Below, one piece after another: positions 15,860 to 25,257 of a DNA stretch of 64,000 bases. The stretch's first letter is position 1. Each line of letters begins with the position of its first letter. The notes under the pieces were generated by a model. The model saw only the letters and a program-made list of their open reading frames with translations. It did no database searches and was not told the DNA's origin. Source of the DNA: Methylotenera sp. G11 (lineage in GTDB: Bacteria > Pseudomonadota > Gammaproteobacteria > Burkholderiales > Methylophilaceae). Location of the stretch: assembly GCF_000799735.1 (NCBI RefSeq), contig NZ_JUHH01000001.1, positions 620,001 through 684,000 of the forward strand, given 5' to 3'. A program made the translations under genes and the position numbers.

Positions 15860-18706
15860 TTATTGGCAAGATTCGCACTCAGGGTTGTCAATCGAGCACA
15901 TTTTTGGCGCAGGCTCATTCACACTGGGCACGGCCGCTACGACGGCATTCAATTCACCGCCGGAACCGGTAGATTTCTCGGCTGCAGTAGCGCCCATGGA
16001 ACGCAGGTAGTAGGTCGTTTTCAAGCCGCGCTGCCAGGCCAGCATGTAGGTGTCATTGAGCTTTTTGCCGGATGGCACAGCGAAATACAGGTTTAGCGAT
16101 TGCGCCTGGTCTATCCATTTCTGCCGGCGTGCAGCCGCTTCAATCAGCCAGCTTGGGTCAACATCAAAGGCTGTCGCATAAAGCTGCTTGATATCCGCAG
16201 GCACACGGTCGATAGGTGCCAGTGACCCATCAAAATACTTGAGGTCGGACACCATCACAGCATCCCACAAACCACGGTTTTTAAGGTCAATCACCAACTG
16301 CTCATTCACGATGGTAAATTCACCGGAAAGGTTGGATTTGACATAAAGGTTCTGGTATTCCGGTTCGATGCTTGCAGAAACGCCGACAATATTTGAAATT
16401 GTCGCGGTCGGCGCAATCGCTACGCAATTGGAGTTACGCATGCCTACTGCCTGTATGCGCTTACGCAAGGCATCCCAATCCAGGCTTGCACTCCTGTCCA
16501 CTTCCACATTGCCGCCGCGTTCATTCAATAACAGATCCAGCGTATCAAGCGGAAGAATGCCCTGATCCCACAAACTGCCTTTAAAGCTTGAATACGCACC
16601 GCGCTCTTCCGCCAGCAGGGTTGAAGCCCAATAAGCGTTGTAACACACCATCTCCATGGCGCGGTCGGCAAACTCAACCGCTTCATTGCTTGCATACGGA
16701 ATACGCATCGCATGCAGGCAGTTCTGGAAACCCATGATGCCCATGCCCACCGGGCGGTGGCGGTAATTGGAGTTCCTGGCCTTGCCCACTGCGTAAAAAT
16801 TAATATCCACGACATTATCAAGCATGCGCATCCCCACTTTGATAGTCGCCCGCAGCTTATCGTTATCCAGCACCAGCTGCCCATTGACTTCTTTCAGGTG
16901 CTGCAGAAGGTTCACGGAACCCAGATTGCACACTGCAATCTCGGTATCGGAAGTGTTCAGCGTGATTTCCGTACAAAGATTGGAGCTATGCACCACCCCT
17001 ACATGCTGCTGCGGCGAGCGGATATTGCACGGGTCTTTGAATGTAATCCATGGGTGGCCGGTTTCGAACAGCATGGAGAGCATCTTGCGCCACATCTGCA
17101 ATGCCGGGATGCGTTTGAACAGCTTGATCTCGCCATGGTCCGCGCGGCGCTCATATTCGACATAAGCCTGCTCAAACGCCTTGCCATATTTGTCATGCAG
17201 GTCAGGCACGTCTGAAGGCGAGAATAAAGTCCACTCCCCGTTTTCCGTCACACGGCGCATGAACAGGTCAGGGATCCAGTGCGCAGTGTTCATGTCATGC
17301 GTACGGCGGCGGTCGTCGCCCGTGTTTTTGCGCAGATCTAAAAACTCTTCAATATCCAGGTGCCAGGTTTCCAGGTACGCACACACCGCCCCTTTACGCT
17401 TGCCGCCCTGGTTCACCGCAACCGCGGTGTCGTTCACCACCTTGAGGAATGGAATCACGCCCTGGCTTTTACCGTTGGTGCCTTTAATGCGGGCGCCCAG
17501 CGAGCGCACAGGGGTCCAGTCGTTGCCCAGGCCACCGGCGTACTTCTGCAGCATCGCGTTTTCCTTAATGCCCTGGTAAATGCCGTCCAGGTCATCGGTC
17601 ACGGTGGTCAGATAGCAGGATGAAAGCTGTGAATGCAGCGTGCCGCTATTGAACAGCGTAGGCGTCGAGCTCATGAAATCAAAACTGGACAGCACATGAT
17701 AGAATTCGATGGCTCGGTCTTCGCGGTCAATCTCGTTGATGGCCAACCCCATTGCCACCCGCATAAAGAATATTTGCGGCAGCTCGATACGGCGCTCTTC
17801 GATATGCAGGAAATAACGGTCATACAGCGTCTGCAAACCTAAATAACCAAACTGGAAATCACGCTCCGCAGCCAATGCCGCGCTTAGTTTCTCAAGATCG
17901 AACTGGGCGAGCCTGGCGTCCAGCAGCCCGGCCTCTATCCCCATTCTGACGTAGCGCGGGAAATACTCGATATAGTGCATTTTCATTGCGGCCTGACTCA
18001 CGCTTTCGCCCAGCACTTCGGCGCGCACGAGGTCGAGCTGCAGGCGGGCGGTCACGTAGTTGTACGCCGGCTCGGTTTCTATCAGGCTGCGTGCAGACAG
18101 GATCAAAGCCTTGCGTACCTCATCAAACGGGATGCCGTCATACAGGTCGCGCACGGCCTGTCCGACAACGAGGTCTGGACGCACGGCTTCACCCAGGCCC
18201 TGGCATGCTTCTTCCACCATGGCGGTCAGCACCCCGATATCCAGCGGCGCCAGCTTGCCATTTACATTCACATTCAGCGCATGCACAGGCTCCGGTGCTG
18301 CCTGGCTGGACTTAGCCGCAGCGCGTTCCGCATTCCGCTTTTCCCTGTACAGTACATAAGCGCGTGCTACGTCATGATTGCCGTTACGCATGAGCGCCAG
18401 CTCAACCTGATCCTGAATATCTTCAATGTGAATGGCACCGCCGGCAGGCAAACGGCGTACCAGCGCGTTATTCACCAGCTGGCTCAGGATCGCCACCTGG
18501 TCGCGCACACGCTGTGAAGCCGCGCTGTGATTGCCTTCTACGGCCAGGAATGCTTTAGTGATTGCAATCGATATTTTATCCAGGTGGTAGGCAACGACAT
18601 CACCATTACGGCGAATCACCTGCAATGTGGGTAAAGGCTGCAATGACGCGGCATTCAGGCCATTGATATTAGACGTACTGATATGATGTGATACTGCATC
18701 ATCCAT
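15860..18706 (-). CDS. nrdA: ribonucleotide reductase class Ia, large (catalytic) subunit
   Basis: The R1 subunit is 948 residues from the preferred start ATG 18706, which has AAGGGA at the right distance; an upstream frame reaches 18769. Near the N-terminus is an ATP-cone (VIRRNGDVVAYHLDKISIAI) and then a second cone-like region (VNVNGKLAPLDIGVLTAMV), so it is of the long Pseudomonas-like form (E. coli is 761). Catalytic elements are visible: LSSCYL and VCNLGSVNL redox cysteines, SNLCTEI with the thiyl Cys and Glu, the YY radical pair in LKTTYYLRSMG, and a C-terminal CESC shuttle. It reduces ribonucleoside diphosphates. A cobalamin riboswitch and NrdR boxes precede it. Confidence 0.95.
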   Translation of the reverse strand: MDDAVSHHISTSNINGLNAASLQPLPTLQVIRRNGDVVAYHLDKISIAITKAFLAVEGNHSAASQRVRDQVAILSQLVNNALVRRLPAGGAIHIEDIQDQVELALMRNGNHDVARAYVLYREKRNAERAAAKSSQAAPEPVHALNVNVNGKLAPLDIGVLTAMVEEACQGLGEAVRPDLVVGQAVRDLYDGIPFDEVRKALILSARSLIETEPAYNYVTARLQLDLVRAEVLGESVSQAAMKMHYIEYFPRYVRMGIEAGLLDARLAQFDLEKLSAALAAERDFQFGYLGLQTLYDRYFLHIEERRIELPQIFFMRVAMGLAINEIDREDRAIEFYHVLSSFDFMSSTPTLFNSGTLHSQLSSCYLTTVTDDLDGIYQGIKENAMLQKYAGGLGNDWTPVRSLGARIKGTNGKSQGVIPFLKVVNDTAVAVNQGGKRKGAVCAYLETWHLDIEEFLDLRKNTGDDRRRTHDMNTAHWIPDLFMRRVTENGEWTLFSPSDVPDLHDKYGKAFEQAYVEYERRADHGEIKLFKRIPALQMWRKMLSMLFETGHPWITFKDPCNIRSPQQHVGVVHSSNLCTEITLNTSDTEIAVCNLGSVNLLQHLKEVNGQLVLDNDKLRATIKVGMRMLDNVVDINFYAVGKARNSNYRHRPVGMGIMGFQNCLHAMRIPYASNEAVEFADRAMEMVCYNAYWASTLLAEERGAYSSFKGSLWDQGILPLDTLDLLLNERGGNVEVDRSASLDWDALRKRIQAVGMRNSNCVAIAPTATISNIVGVSASIEPEYQNLYVKSNLSGEFTIVNEQLVIDLKNRGLWDAVMVSDLKYFDGSLAPIDRVPADIKQLYATAFDVDPSWLIEAAARRQKWIDQAQSLNLYFAVPSGKKLNDTYMLAWQRGLKTTYYLRSMGATAAEKSTGSGGELNAVVAAVPSVNEPAPKMCSIDNPECESCQ

Positions 18707-18786
18707 TTTGATTTCCCTTTTCTCAAAGGGCAGGACACTTTTTATCCATAGCGCATCATCAGCAATCAACTGACGATCAATCTATC

Positions 18787-18838
18787 AAATAAAAACCAGC
18801 ATGGCGGAATGAATGCGCGCAGGCAACCATTCCATCTG
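18787..18838 (-). terminator. possible leader terminator between the riboswitch and nrdA
   Basis: On the minus strand CAGATGGAATG can pair with CATTCC and the following GCCATGCTG, an imperfect stem with bulges (plus arms 18797-18811 and 18828-18838), followed by GTTTTTATTT. It lies between the riboswitch and the start codon, where a cobalamin-dependent terminator would be expected. Stem quality is moderate. Confidence 0.45.
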
Positions 18839-18900
18839 CCGAGGACACCCCGCCTCAAACGTTATAAAAATTACTTTTACATATTCAAACCATGTAAAAA

Positions 18901-19100
18901 ATGTCTACGGCAGGTCTCCTGGCTCTCAGGTCGATGCACTTTGCCAGCCTTCCCACATCAAAAGATGCAGTGGCAGATATGGCAAACTACTCGCTGATTA
19001 CAGTTGCGGGGGCAGCTGCGGCATTGCGGCTTTAACGATAAAAGCCACGCACCGCATTCCCTATTATCTTAATTCAAGATCAAGAATTAAGAACCGTATG
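18901..19100 (-). promoter_or_regulatory. cobalamin (AdoCbl) riboswitch in the nrdAB leader
   Basis: The minus strand has the B12-box AGCCAGGAGACCTGCC at 18911-18926 with no mismatch, GCCGCAGCTGCCCCCGCAAC near 19010, GGGAAGGC near 18950, AATAGGGAA/GCGGTG near 19050-19065 and a 5' GGTTC near 19095, in the order and spacing of the class. It lies downstream of the metE stop codon and upstream of nrdA on the same strand, so it controls nrdAB, not metE. Cobalamin binding is expected to switch off this B12-independent reductase. Confidence 0.93.
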
Positions 19101-19105
19101 CATTC

Positions 19106-19135
19106 ACTATAACGCAATATGGCGTGTTATTTCAA
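19106..19135 (-). promoter_or_regulatory. sigma-70 promoter for nrdAB
   Basis: Minus-strand TTGAAA (19130-19135) and TATAGT (19106-19111) are separated by 18 bases. Predicted transcription starts just before the 5' end of the cobalamin riboswitch, as expected for its leader. NrdR boxes lie immediately upstream. Confidence 0.65.
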
Positions 19136-19142
19136 GCACAAA

Positions 19143-19189
19143 ACACAATATATAGCTAAATATTCAATATAAATAGCTATATATATGTT
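19143..19189. promoter_or_regulatory. tandem NrdR boxes upstream of nrdAB
   Basis: Box 1 (19143-19158) contains CAATATATAG, a perfect core for the NrdR consensus CWATATATWG, inside ACACAATATATAGCTA. Box 2 (19174-19189) has CTATATATAT, one base off. Core centres are 31 bp apart, three helical turns, which is the diagnostic spacing of NrdR pairs. NrdR represses ribonucleotide reductase genes when dATP is ample. Confidence 0.75.
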
Positions 19190-19199
19190 TATCAAGAGA

Positions 19200-21503
19200 T
19201 TATGATTGAACAGCGGCGAATTGTTTTCTCAGCGCTTTTGCCACATTCACCATGTTGTGCAGTGCCAGCTTGGTTTCAGTCCAACCGCGTGTTTTCAGAC
19301 CGCAATCCGGGTTGACCCAAAGCCGCTCTACCGGCACCACCCTGACTGCGTGATACATCAGCTCCTGCATGGCGGCCACCGTAGGCACGCGCGGCGAGTG
19401 AATATCGTATACGCCAGGCCCGATCTCGTTCGGGTAATCGAATTCACCAAAGGCATCCAGCAGCTCCATCGCCGAACGTGAGGTTTCAATCGTAATCACA
19501 TCGGCATCCATGGCTGAAATCGCAGGCAGGATATCGTTGAACTCGGCGTAGCACATGTGCGTATGTATCTGCGTATCATCATGCGCGACGCTTGCACTGA
19601 GCCTGAAAGCCCGCACTGCCCAGGCCAGGTAATTCGCCCAGGCTGCTTTTTGCAGCGGCAGGCCTTCGCGCAATGCCGGCTCATCTATCTGGATAATGGC
19701 AATCCCCGCCTTCTGCAGATCGTCGACTTCATCGCGTATCGCCAGCGCCAGCTGCATTGCGGTAGTTTCACGTGATTGGTCATCACGTACAAACGACCAT
19801 TGCAGCATCGTGATCGGGCCGGTAAGCATGCCTTTCACCGGCCGTGCCGATAGCGACTGCGCAAAGCGCGCAACATCTACCGTGATAGGTTCAGCCCTGT
19901 ATACATCGCCATAAATGACCGGCGGCTTCACGCAGCGTGAACCATAGCTTTGCACCCATCCGTTCTCGGTAAATGCATAACCGGCAAGCTGCTCGCCAAA
20001 AAATTCCACCATGTCATTACGCTCGGCTTCACCATGCACCAGAACATCCAGATCCAGTGATTCCTGCTCGCGGATGGCGTATGTGATATGGGTTCGAATG
20101 TCGGCATCATACTGCTTCCGGCTAATCTCCCCCCTTTTGAGCTTTGCCCGGTTGCTGCGGATATCGTCTGTCTGCGGAAATGAGCCTATGGTTGTAGTCG
20201 GCAGCAGCGGCAGTTTCAAACGTGCTTTTTGCGCTGCCTGACGCGCCGGAAACAAGCTGCGGCGATTTTCATTCACCTTGTCCAACGAGGCAATGCGTGC
20301 TTTTACGACCGCAGAATGTACGCGGCCGGATGCTGTGCGTGAAGCGACAGCCGCGCGCGATGCCGCGAGTTCAGCTGCAACCGAGCCAACGCCGTCATTG
20401 AATGCTTTTGCAATGATGCCCAGTTCATGAATCTTTTCATCGGCAAATGCCAGCCATGACTTGATTTCCGCATCCAGTTTCAGCTCATGCACCAGCGTCA
20501 CGGGCGTATGCAGCAATGAGCAGCTTGGCGCCAGCCACAGGCGTCCTTTCAGCCTTTGCGCCCATGGTTCCAGCAATGCTATCGTCTTATCCAGGTCGTT
20601 GCGCCATATGTTGCGGCCATCTACAACCCCGGCCGACAGCACCCAATGGCTGGGGATTGCATTCACCCAAGGTCCCAGCTGCTCCGGCGCCCTGACCAGG
20701 TCTACATGAATGCCATCTACCGGCAAAGCGGCAATAAATGCCTGGTAGCGTGAGGTGTTGGCAAAATAAGTGGTCAGCAGCAGCTTGGGGCGCGCGTTCC
20801 TGAAACAGGCATAGGCATGTTCAAAGGCTTTTAACCATGCATCATCCAGATCAAGCGCAAAAACAGGCTCATCGATCTGTACCCATTCTATTTGCCTGAT
20901 GTGCAGCTCCTGCAATAGATGTGCGTACTGTTTGGCTAACGCCGGCAACAGATCCAGCTTGCTGATATCACGCGCCTTGCTCAGGTATAAAAAGCTGACC
21001 GGCCCCAGCAATACCGGCTTGACTGCTGCGCCCGAATTCCTGGCTTCTTCCAGCTGCACCAGGTAATCGTGGGCGTTTAACGAGAACACGGTATCTGCAT
21101 TCAGCTCGGGCACGATATAGTGATAGTTGGTATCCAGCCATTTGGTCATCTCCATGGCCGGTTGTTCAATGTTGCCGCGCGCCATTGCAAAATATGCGCT
21201 TTCCGGAGAGATGTTCTTGGCGCCAAACGGCGCTTTGCTGAATCTTTTCGGTGATGCGCCAAACAGCACGCTGTGGTCAAGTACATGGTCATATAAGGAA
21301 AAGTCGTTACTTGTCACAAAGCTCAGGCCTGCGTCCTGCTGCTTCTGCCAATTGCCGGCGCGTAACCGGCGTGCTGTTTCCTGCAAATGCTCAGGCGATG
21401 ATTCGCCGCGCCAGAATGCCTCCTGTGCGAATTTAAGTTCACGTTTTTCACCTATGCGGGGGTAGCCCAGAATGTGGGTCTTTATTGTATGTTGCGTCAT
21501 CAT
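19200..21503 (-). CDS. metE: cobalamin-independent methionine synthase
   Basis: The 767-residue enzyme transfers a methyl group from methyltetrahydrofolate-triglutamate to homocysteine. The N-terminal half starts with THILGYPRIGEKRELKFA; the C-terminal catalytic half begins near LPTTTIGSFPQTDDIR and includes the zinc ligands in HTHMCYAEF and NPDCGLKTRGW. Length matches the family (about 755). It is divergent from metR, with a perfect MetR box between them and no cobalamin riboswitch of its own in the 115-base gap. Start is ATG 21503 or the adjacent ATG 21500. Confidence 0.96.
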   Translation of the reverse strand: MMTQHTIKTHILGYPRIGEKRELKFAQEAFWRGESSPEHLQETARRLRAGNWQKQQDAGLSFVTSNDFSLYDHVLDHSVLFGASPKRFSKAPFGAKNISPESAYFAMARGNIEQPAMEMTKWLDTNYHYIVPELNADTVFSLNAHDYLVQLEEARNSGAAVKPVLLGPVSFLYLSKARDISKLDLLPALAKQYAHLLQELHIRQIEWVQIDEPVFALDLDDAWLKAFEHAYACFRNARPKLLLTTYFANTSRYQAFIAALPVDGIHVDLVRAPEQLGPWVNAIPSHWVLSAGVVDGRNIWRNDLDKTIALLEPWAQRLKGRLWLAPSCSLLHTPVTLVHELKLDAEIKSWLAFADEKIHELGIIAKAFNDGVGSVAAELAASRAAVASRTASGRVHSAVVKARIASLDKVNENRRSLFPARQAAQKARLKLPLLPTTTIGSFPQTDDIRSNRAKLKRGEISRKQYDADIRTHITYAIREQESLDLDVLVHGEAERNDMVEFFGEQLAGYAFTENGWVQSYGSRCVKPPVIYGDVYRAEPITVDVARFAQSLSARPVKGMLTGPITMLQWSFVRDDQSRETTAMQLALAIRDEVDDLQKAGIAIIQIDEPALREGLPLQKAAWANYLAWAVRAFRLSASVAHDDTQIHTHMCYAEFNDILPAISAMDADVITIETSRSAMELLDAFGEFDYPNEIGPGVYDIHSPRVPTVAAMQELMYHAVRVVPVERLWVNPDCGLKTRGWTETKLALHNMVNVAKALRKQFAAVQS

Positions 21504-21581
21504 TGATTCTCACTTCATGGAAAGGCGTGCATTCTGTGACGCATAACGATTTTAATAAAGCGAGAATTTTTAAGATAAATT

Positions 21582-21594
21582 TGAATTAAATTCA
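21582..21594. promoter_or_regulatory. MetR operator between metE and metR
   Basis: TGAATTAAATTCA is an exact match to the MetR consensus TGAA-N5-TTCA and a perfect palindrome. It is 25 bases upstream of metR and about 80 upstream of metE, a position suited to metE activation and metR autoregulation. Confidence 0.85.
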
Positions 21595-21618
21595 TATCTA
21601 AATTAATATCCGGCCATC

Positions 21619-22545
21619 ATGATAGAAATTCGCCACCTTAAATCACTCAAAGCCATTGCTGAAACCGGCAAGCTGGGCTTGGCCGCCGAACGCGTATTCC
21701 TGACGCAGTCGGCCTTGTCGCACCAGATACGCGCGCTGGAATCCCACTATGAGATCACGCTGTTCAAACGCAGCGCACAAGGACTGCGCTTTACCCCGGC
21801 CGGCCAGCGGCTGCTGGAACTGGCCAATGAACTATTACCGCTCATAGAGAAATCAGAACGTGACCTTATCCGCTTAAAAAACAACCGTTCCGGCGAATTG
21901 AGAATCGTACTGGAATGCCACACCTGTTTTGACTGGCTCACGCCAGTCATGGATGTTTTCAGGCGTGCATGGCCAGAGGTGGAAATCGACCTGGTCGCCG
22001 GTTTCCACAGCGACCCATGGCATTTGCTGCATGAAGGTAAGGCCGACTTGGTCATAGGCGGCTTGCCGGAAAAAATCGGTAGCCTGGAACACCAGCCGCT
22101 ATTCAAGTTTGAAATCATGGCGGTGCTGCCGCCGGATCACGGCAAGCGCAGCAAAGCCCGGTTCCAGCCTGAGGACTTTATGGATGAAACGCTGATTACC
22201 TACCCGGTACCTGAAGAAAGGATTGATATCATCCGCAATATACTCAAGCCGGCCGGTATCAATTTCAAACGCCGCACGGCAGAGCTCACGATCGCGATCA
22301 TGCAGCTAGTGGCGAGCCGCAGGGGGGTCGCGGCGTTGCCCAGCTGGGGAATCCAGAGTTATGTCGACCACGAATATGTCATAGCCAAATCGATCGGGCA
22401 GAAAGGCCTCTGGTCAGAACTGCATGCCACCGGCACATCGGAAACCATCTCGCTGCCATTCACCATCGACCTGATCAACATCATCAAAAACACCTGCGCG
22501 GCGAATTTAAAAGGCATCAAGCTTTTACACAACACCGGAAAATGA
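21619..22545 (+). CDS. metR: LysR-family activator of methionine synthesis
   Basis: The 308-residue protein is a LysR regulator closely patterned on MetR: MIEIRHLKSLKAIAETGKL then LTQSALSHQIRALE in the helix-turn-helix, and ECHTCFDWLTPVMDVF, LITYPVPEERID and VASRRGVAALPSWG in the co-inducer domain. MetR uses homocysteine to activate metE. It is transcribed divergently from metE across a 115-base gap with a MetR box. Its 3' end is 48 bases from the convergent ETF:quinone oxidoreductase gene. Confidence 0.94.
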   Translation: MIEIRHLKSLKAIAETGKLGLAAERVFLTQSALSHQIRALESHYEITLFKRSAQGLRFTPAGQRLLELANELLPLIEKSERDLIRLKNNRSGELRIVLECHTCFDWLTPVMDVFRRAWPEVEIDLVAGFHSDPWHLLHEGKADLVIGGLPEKIGSLEHQPLFKFEIMAVLPPDHGKRSKARFQPEDFMDETLITYPVPEERIDIIRNILKPAGINFKRRTAELTIAIMQLVASRRGVAALPSWGIQSYVDHEYVIAKSIGQKGLWSELHATGTSETISLPFTIDLINIIKNTCAANLKGIKLLHNTGK

Positions 22546-22593
22546 CTTTGCTGCCATCGGCATGTCCGGCTTCACCTATCCATGGCTTACGCA

Positions 22594-24258
22594 TCACATG
22601 CCGAGATAGGTTGGCCCGCTGCCGCCTTCCGGCGGTTGCCAGACGATATTCTGGGTCGGGTCCTTGATGTCGCAGGTTTTGCAGTGAATGCAATTCTGCG
22701 CATTGATCTGCAGATGATCCGCCCCCTGCTGCCTGATAATTTCGTATACGCCAGCCGGGCAATAGCGCTGCTCAGGCGCATCATATTCTGCCAGGTTAAT
22801 AGCGATCGGGATATTCTTATCCAGTAACTTCAAATGGCAGGGCTGGTTGGTATCGTGGGCGATATTGCTTAAGCTCACCGAGTTGAGCCTGTCAAAACTG
22901 TAAATGCCATCAGGTTTAGGATAGCTGATCTTCGGCATCGCCGCAGCAGGCTTGATGCACTCATGGTCAGCCCTTCTGTGCCGCAGGGTCCACGGTAAAT
23001 GCAGCCCGATAGCGGCCAGCCACATCTCGAGCCCGCTGAACAGCATGCCTGCCCAGCTGCCAAATGCCGATAACAGCGGTTTCACGTTGCGTACGGCATA
23101 CAGGTCGCGCCATACCCATGATGCACGCAACGCCTGCGGATAAGCATGCAGCAGCCGCGATTGTTCTACATCCTCGCACCCCAGCGCTTCAAAAACCGCC
23201 TCTGCCGCCAGCATGCCGGACTTCATGGCATTATGGCTGCCTTTGATGCGCGGCACATTAACCATGCCGGCCGCGCAGCCGATCAGTGCGCCGCCGGGAA
23301 ATATCAGCTCCGGCCAGGATTGGATGCCGCCTTCACTGATCGCCCTTGCGCCATAGCTTAACCGTTTGCCTTCATGCAGCAGCGGCTTGATCGCCGGGTG
23401 TGTCTTGAAACGCTGGAACTCGTCATAGGGCGACAGGTGCGGATTGGCGTAGTCCAGGTGCACGACAAAGCCAATGGAAACCAGCTGCTCACCATAATGG
23501 TAAATAAAGGAGCCGCCGCCGGTATCGCTATCCAATGGCCAACCCAGGCTATGCTGCACCAGCCCCGGCCGATGCTGTTCAGCAGGGATGCGCCAGACCT
23601 CTTTGAATCCCAAGCCATATTTCTGCGGCGATGCATGCTTACGCAAGCCAAAATGCTTTTCCAGTTCACGCGTCAGTGAACCGCGCGTGCCTTCAGCCAC
23701 CAGCGTATATTGCGCCCTGATCTCGATACCCTGGGCAAACTGCGCAGTAGGTTCGCCATTGGCATTGCGTCCCATATCGCCGGTAATGATACCGGCCACT
23801 TGTCCGTCTTCGTTATAAAGCATCTCCTGTGCCGCAAAACCGGCATAGATCTCGACCCCCAGGCTTTCTGCCTGCTCCCCCAGCCAGCGGCAGACATCGC
23901 CAAGGCTCGCGATATAATTGCCGCCATTATTCATCAGCGGCGGCATCAGCCAGTGCGGGATTTTCCAGGCTTTGCGTTCACTCAATATCAGAAACTCATC
24001 TTCGCCTACGGCAGTATTGAGCGGCGCACCCTGTTCGCGCCAACCTGGGATAAGCGCATTCAGCGCAATGGGGTCTATCACCGCTCCCGATAGTATATGC
24101 GCCCCGACCTCGGCCCCTTTCTCCAGCAGGCATACGCTCAGCTCCCTGCCAGACTCGGCGGCAAGCTGCTTGAGCCTGATTGCCGCGGCCAGCCCCGATG
24201 GTCCCGCCCCGACGATCAGGACATCATAGTTCATTACATCACGCTGTACATTTGTCAT
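22594..24258 (-). CDS. electron transfer flavoprotein:ubiquinone oxidoreductase
   Basis: The 554-residue protein is ETF-QO, passing electrons from reduced ETF to ubiquinone at the inner membrane. An FAD fold opens the protein (YDVLIVGAGPSGLAAAIRL, about 12-30) and GGALIGCAAGMVNVPRIKGSHNAMKSG is the family core. The C-terminal ferredoxin-like domain has the four cluster cysteines, RYCPAG and then NCIHCKTCDIKDP. A hydrophobic membrane-binding stretch (LLSAFGSWAGMLFSGLEMWL) lies between. It is co-transcribed with the LysR gene 14 bases upstream and divergent from etfBA, so all three likely form one regulon. ATG 24258 follows AAAGAG; an in-frame ATG at 24234 is possible. Confidence 0.94.
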   Translation of the reverse strand: MTNVQRDVMNYDVLIVGAGPSGLAAAIRLKQLAAESGRELSVCLLEKGAEVGAHILSGAVIDPIALNALIPGWREQGAPLNTAVGEDEFLILSERKAWKIPHWLMPPLMNNGGNYIASLGDVCRWLGEQAESLGVEIYAGFAAQEMLYNEDGQVAGIITGDMGRNANGEPTAQFAQGIEIRAQYTLVAEGTRGSLTRELEKHFGLRKHASPQKYGLGFKEVWRIPAEQHRPGLVQHSLGWPLDSDTGGGSFIYHYGEQLVSIGFVVHLDYANPHLSPYDEFQRFKTHPAIKPLLHEGKRLSYGARAISEGGIQSWPELIFPGGALIGCAAGMVNVPRIKGSHNAMKSGMLAAEAVFEALGCEDVEQSRLLHAYPQALRASWVWRDLYAVRNVKPLLSAFGSWAGMLFSGLEMWLAAIGLHLPWTLRHRRADHECIKPAAAMPKISYPKPDGIYSFDRLNSVSLSNIAHDTNQPCHLKLLDKNIPIAINLAEYDAPEQRYCPAGVYEIIRQQGADHLQINAQNCIHCKTCDIKDPTQNIVWQPPEGGSGPTYLGM

Positions 24259-24272
24259 CTCTTTACTGCCCT

Positions 24273-25199
24273 TCAGGATATTTCCGGCAAGTTCACCTGA
24301 TCGCTGCGCTCAACGCCGGCGGTCATTGCCTTGCATAAAGTTATAAATTCACGCATGCCTGTGGTCTGGTATTTCTGTTTATGCCATAAAAAATAGAAAT
24401 ACCTGCCCAGATCAAGGCCTGGGGTTGCGAGCGGCACCAAACTGCCGCGGCGGAAGGCGTCCTTGAGCGCCAGGCGCGATATGCAGCCTATGCCAAGCCC
24501 GGACTCGACAGCACGCTTGATCGCTTCGGTATGCTCCAGCTCCAGCCTGATGTGCAGCCTGGCATGGCTGTTATGAAATGCGCGGTCAAAGGTTGCCCGC
24601 GTGCCGGAGCCTTTCTCGCGCAGTATCCATTGTTCCTGCAGCAGCTGTTCCATCGTGATTTTTTCCAAACCGGCCAATGGATGATGCGGGGCGGCAAACA
24701 CCACAAGCTCATCCGCCACCCATGGCTGAACCTCGATATCGGCATGGTTGCAGTCGCCTTCTATCAGCCCCAGGTCGAGTTCATGTCTGGCGATCTGCTG
24801 CACGATCGTACTGGTGTTGTGGACCTGCAGCTGGATCCGGCTTTCCGGGTGCTCCTGCAAAAACCTTGCCACCAGCATCGTTGCAAGATAGTTGCCCACC
24901 GTTAATGTTGCGCCGATTTTCATATGCCCGAAACCCGCGTGCCCATGCAGCAGGTTCTCGATTTCCTTTGCACGGTCCAGCAGCTCCACGGCGCGGGGTA
25001 GCAGCTGCTGCCCGGCTTCGTTGATGCGCAGCGATTTGCCCAGGCGGTCGAACAGCTGCAGGTCGAACTGCCGCTCAAACTCGCTCAATGCCGTACTGGT
25101 TGCAGACTGCGAAAGTGCCAGCTCTTCGGCCGCACGCGATACGCTTTCAGTGCGGCTGATCGCAACAAATATCTCAAGCTGTCTTAAGGTATATTTCAT
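24273..25199 (-). CDS. LysR-family regulator, likely of the ETF genes
   Basis: The 308-residue protein has an N-terminal LysR helix-turn-helix (LRQLEIFVAISRTESVSRAAEELALSQSATSTALSEFE) and a substrate-binding domain reminiscent of CysL/CbbR-type members. It is flanked by ETF-QO (14 bases downstream, same strand) and divergent etfB (133-base gap containing a perfect 19-bp palindrome). Control of etfBA and ETF-QO is the obvious role. The inducer is unknown and no specific name is warranted. Confidence 0.9.
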   Translation of the reverse strand: MKYTLRQLEIFVAISRTESVSRAAEELALSQSATSTALSEFERQFDLQLFDRLGKSLRINEAGQQLLPRAVELLDRAKEIENLLHGHAGFGHMKIGATLTVGNYLATMLVARFLQEHPESRIQLQVHNTSTIVQQIARHELDLGLIEGDCNHADIEVQPWVADELVVFAAPHHPLAGLEKITMEQLLQEQWILREKGSGTRATFDRAFHNSHARLHIRLELEHTEAIKRAVESGLGIGCISRLALKDAFRRGSLVPLATPGLDLGRYFYFLWHKQKYQTTGMREFITLCKAMTAGVERSDQVNLPEIS

Positions 25200-25238
25200 A
25201 GGACCTTAGTATTTTTGAAATTCGAACCTGCAAATCAA

Positions 25239-25257
25239 ATATCTATAAAATAGATAT
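25239..25257. promoter_or_regulatory. palindromic LysR-type operator between lysR and etfB
   Basis: ATATCTAT-AAA-ATAGATAT is a perfect 8-3-8 palindrome, with the T-N11-A core of LysR-family sites. It lies 40 bases before the LysR gene and 76 before etfB, typical for divergent autoregulation and activation. Proposed target of the adjacent LysR protein. Confidence 0.7.

Noticed and set aside
18901-19100. Riboswitch as regulator of metE
   Set aside because: It lies downstream of the metE stop codon and is oriented toward nrdA, so it cannot be in the metE leader.
18901-19112. Short plus-strand frames over the riboswitch
   Set aside because: The minus-strand riboswitch elements explain the conservation; the plus-strand frames lack motifs.
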